Assembly: GCA_003153855.1 (NCBI GenBank)
Contig: PMBM01000074.1
Coordinates: 33,074-40,122 of the forward strand
Source: Propionibacteriaceae bacterium
Lineage (GTDB): Bacteria; Actinomycetota; Actinomycetes; Propionibacteriales; Propionibacteriaceae
Length of the DNA stretch: 7,049 nucleotides
Reading direction: 5' to 3'
The notes under the pieces are model-generated. The model ran no database searches. It saw nothing but the letters and a program-made list of their open reading frames with translations, and was not told where the DNA came from. Shown piece by piece: positions 6,006 through 7,049 of this stretch (within the stretch, counting starts at the first letter, position 1; each line of letters opens with the position of its first letter). The position numbers and the translations under genes were made by a program.

Positions 6006-6220
6006 CGTCGAAGCCGATCCAGCTTCCAGACCCCTGGCGTGTCACCATCGCGTAGCGGGTTCAGGCAGTCGGACAACCCAGAACGGTCATCGCGCTGACC
6101 GGACTCCATGCCCTCGTGGAGAAGTTCGTCGTCGACTCCGGCCTCGACCACGGCGTCTCGTCGAGGATCGGTGGTCCTGGACCCGACTGCTGTCGAGACC
6201 GGCGCGTAGCCGACGAGCAT
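6002..6220 (-). pseudogene. Truncated serine recombinase (resolvase/invertase) N-terminal remnant
   Basis: The 72-aa product begins MLVGYAPVSTAV and ends GVWKLDRLRR, clearly the N-terminal half of a serine recombinase catalytic domain (Tn3 resolvase/Pin type). Matching elements: the GYxxVST start with nucleophile Ser9, RRDAVVEAGVDDELL (20-34), the ESGQRDDRSGL loop (39-49), and DGDTPGVWKLDRL (58-70) with the catalytic-region D-R pair. Full resolvases run to about 180-200 aa; here the rest of the catalytic domain, helix E and the DNA-binding HTH are absent. Conserved positions are also changed: YARVST has become YAPVST (the active-site Arg is lost), and LDRLGR has become LDRLRR. The start region is intact, with AGGAGGAA (6227-6234) 6 nt before the ATG. 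The stop overlaps the GT87 start as ATGA. It cannot be an active recombinase, but it may still be translated. Confidence 0.85.
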
Positions 6221-6341
6221 CGTCGCTTCCTCCTGGCACTTATACGGTCGAATACGTGAGGAACATAGGGATTCTGTCCGAGGTTCTCGCTGGTACCTCA
6301 GGATGTCGCCCAGCCCGTCATAGAGTCTACGACTGGTGAAT

Positions 6342-6370
6342 GGTCCGTCCTTGCACGACAAGACTGGACC
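6342..6370. repeat. Interrupted dyad GGTCC-N3-CTTG-N5-CAAG-N3-GGACC
   Basis: A 29-bp symmetric sequence: outer arms GGTCC (6342-6346) and GGACC (6366-6370), inner arms CTTG (6350-6353) and CAAG (6359-6362), each separated by equal 3-nt spacers, around the 5-nt centre CACGA. The length and symmetry suit a dimeric protein binding site or an RNA hairpin with an internal loop. The function is unknown. Confidence 0.5.
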
Positions 6371-6446
6371 GCCCGGGATATCAGTGAGGGAGAAGAGAAC
6401 GCGTCCCTTCCCAACGGCTGGCCTGACGGCGTTGCGCGACGACCAA

Positions 6447-6460
6447 GACCCGTACGGGTC
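6447..6460. repeat. Perfect 14-bp palindrome GACCCGTACGGGTC
   Basis: The 14 bases read the same on both strands, with no spacer. It lies about 160 bp upstream of the YbaK-type gene start and about 230 bp upstream of the recombinase remnant start. A dimeric repressor operator is possible, but no regulator gene is in the window. Confidence 0.45.
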
Positions 6461-6616
6461 GAAGGGGAACGCACGTGGCAGCAGGTCCCAGACGAACTGC
6501 GACCCCATCGCGCTCCAGAACCGCCGACCGGATCGTTGAAATCCCTGCTCTCTCGTGCCCGTGCAACCTTGCCTTTCGCCACCGTTCTCCATGAATGCCC
6601 GGAGCTTGCGTTCGAC

Positions 6617-6622
6617 TAGCGT
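6617..6622 (+). promoter_or_regulatory. -10-like box TAGCGT for the YbaK-type gene
   Basis: TAGCGT ends 7 nt before the GTG at 6630 and is preceded by AC, as in the TAGCAT box of the methyltransferase gene. The G-run just before the GTG is too close to serve as a normal Shine-Dalgarno sequence, so leaderless translation is the simpler reading. No -35 is obvious. Confidence 0.42.
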
Positions 6623-6629
6623 TCGGGGG

Positions 6630-7049
6630 GTGACAGCTGAACCTCCCGCCGCGTCCCTCCTCACGTCCCTCGGCGTCGAGTACCGCGTCGTCGAGTACGA
6701 GCCCGTCTCGTCCCTCGAGGAAGCCGCCGCGCAACGCGGGATCAGCCCCGCCGACATCGTCAAGACGATCGTGGTGAGGATCAGCGACGAGTCGTACGTG
6801 TTCGTCCTCGTGCCGGGGGACCGTGCCATCTCCTGGCCGAAGCTGCGCGCCCACCTCGGTACGAAGCGACTCTCGCTGCCGGACCCGGCCACGGCGCAAG
6901 CCGTCACCGGATACGTACGTGGCACGATCACGCCCCTCGGCTCCACTCATGCCTGGCCCGTCGTCGCCGACGCCTCGATGCTCGGCCGTACGGTCGCCCT
7001 CGGCTCGGGAGCGCCGCACACCCACGTCCTCGTCGATGCGGACGCCCTC
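6630..7049 (+). CDS. YbaK/ProX-type aminoacyl-tRNA deacylase (runs off right edge)
   Basis: The first 140 codons are present; the family usually has about 155-170, so only the C-terminal tail is missing. The domain belongs to the YbaK/EbsC/ProX trans-editing group, cytosolic enzymes that hydrolyse mischarged tRNAs such as Cys- or Ala-tRNA(Pro). Visible family features: VEYRVVEYEPVSSLEEAA (residues 16-33), ISPADIVKTIVVR with K45 in the place of the conserved active-site Lys, YVFVLVPGDRAISWPKLR (56-72), GYVRGTITPLGS (94-105, the G-x-x-G-x-x-x-P-x-G substrate loop), VVADASMLG (111-119) and LGSGAPHTHV (124-133). GTG 6630 is chosen because the protein then begins just before the first strand, and TAGCGT sits 7 nt upstream. 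Which tRNA it edits cannot be told. Its G+C (68% in one counted line) is like the core genes, so it lies outside the low-G+C block. Confidence 0.9.
   Translation, partial: MTAEPPAASLLTSLGVEYRVVEYEPVSSLEEAAAQRGISPADIVKTIVVRISDESYVFVLVPGDRAISWPKLRAHLGTKRLSLPDPATAQAVTGYVRGTITPLGSTHAWPVVADASMLGRTVALGSGAPHTHVLVDADAL

Larger units (their letters stand above)
6221..6629. other. Gene-poor, lower-G+C stretch with dyads upstream of the recombinase remnant
   Basis: I recognise no gene here. Hand counts give 50% G+C for 6241-6300 and 58% for 6301-6360, below the roughly 68% of the core genes. Minus-strand frames are open across much of it, one of them continuous with the recombinase remnant, but the translations match nothing I know and look like chance. 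Dyads seen: GAGGT/ACCTC (6280-6284 and 6295-6299), AGTC-TAC-GACT (6324-6334), an interrupted stem at 6342-6370, and a perfect 14-bp palindrome at 6447-6460. It is best viewed as leftover sequence of the element that brought in the recombinase, possibly including its control or recombination sites. Confidence 0.5.

Noticed and set aside
4818..6098. Long plus-strand frame (about 426 codons) rich in His, Gln, Asp and Arg
   Set aside because: It is antisense to the GT87 membrane protein. The odd composition is what the complement of codons for hydrophobic residues gives, and no motif is visible.
6298..6582. Minus-strand frame of 94 codons
   Set aside because: Arg/Ser-rich translation with no recognisable domain and no convincing ribosome binding site; three frames are open here at once, as expected by chance.
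6221..6946. Minus-strand open frame running in frame into the recombinase remnant
   Set aside because: Its distal part is antisense to the YbaK-type gene, the middle matches no family I know, and the strong ribosome binding site and family start lie at 6220.

Overview
The window looks like chromosome of a high-GC actinobacterium. Single 60-base lines counted by hand give about 68% G+C in the core genes. Translation often starts at GTG or at ATG with no Shine-Dalgarno sequence, and the gene set (rmuC near ychF, DUF664/DinB, DUF4442, GT87) is typical of that phylum. A Propionibacteriales/Nocardioides-like source is my guess from gene content only.

Left part (1-2762): the 5' end of a minus-strand rmuC-like gene leaves the left edge. 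Divergent from it is a complete M18 aminopeptidase gene. It overlaps, through TGATG, a DUF664/DinB-family gene, so these two probably form one translationally coupled unit. A minus-strand class I methyltransferase gene converges on them, and the 3' ends overlap by 17 bp.

Middle (2763-4743): between the methyltransferase and a minus-strand DUF4442 (hotdog-type) gene lies a 163-bp nested inverted-repeat element. It is built from four related 19-nt units in the order forward-forward-reverse-reverse. The DUF4442 gene is preceded by a 56-aa unannotated small protein gene with a strong Shine-Dalgarno sequence, joined to it by an ATGA overlap. Divergent from this pair is ychF (OLA1-type P-loop NTPase), complete at 357 aa, with a TAGGCT -10-like box 8 nt before its GTG start.

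Right part (4744-7049): a block with locally lower G+C (lines as low as 50-58%) holds a GT87-type membrane mannosyltransferase-like gene and a truncated N-terminal remnant of a serine recombinase. The remnant keeps its strong ribosome binding site, and its stop overlaps the glycosyltransferase start (ATGA). Then come about 400 bp without a recognisable gene but with several dyad sequences. The window ends in a YbaK/ProX-type aminoacyl-tRNA deacylase gene that starts at GTG behind a TAGCGT box and runs off the right edge.

Most of this is housekeeping sequence. I see no defence system, CRISPR array, RNA gene or intact mobile element. The points most worth a second look are the four-unit inverted repeat, the recombinase remnant that now acts as a possible translational leader for the GT87 gene, the coupled microprotein, and the recurring leaderless-type start layout.
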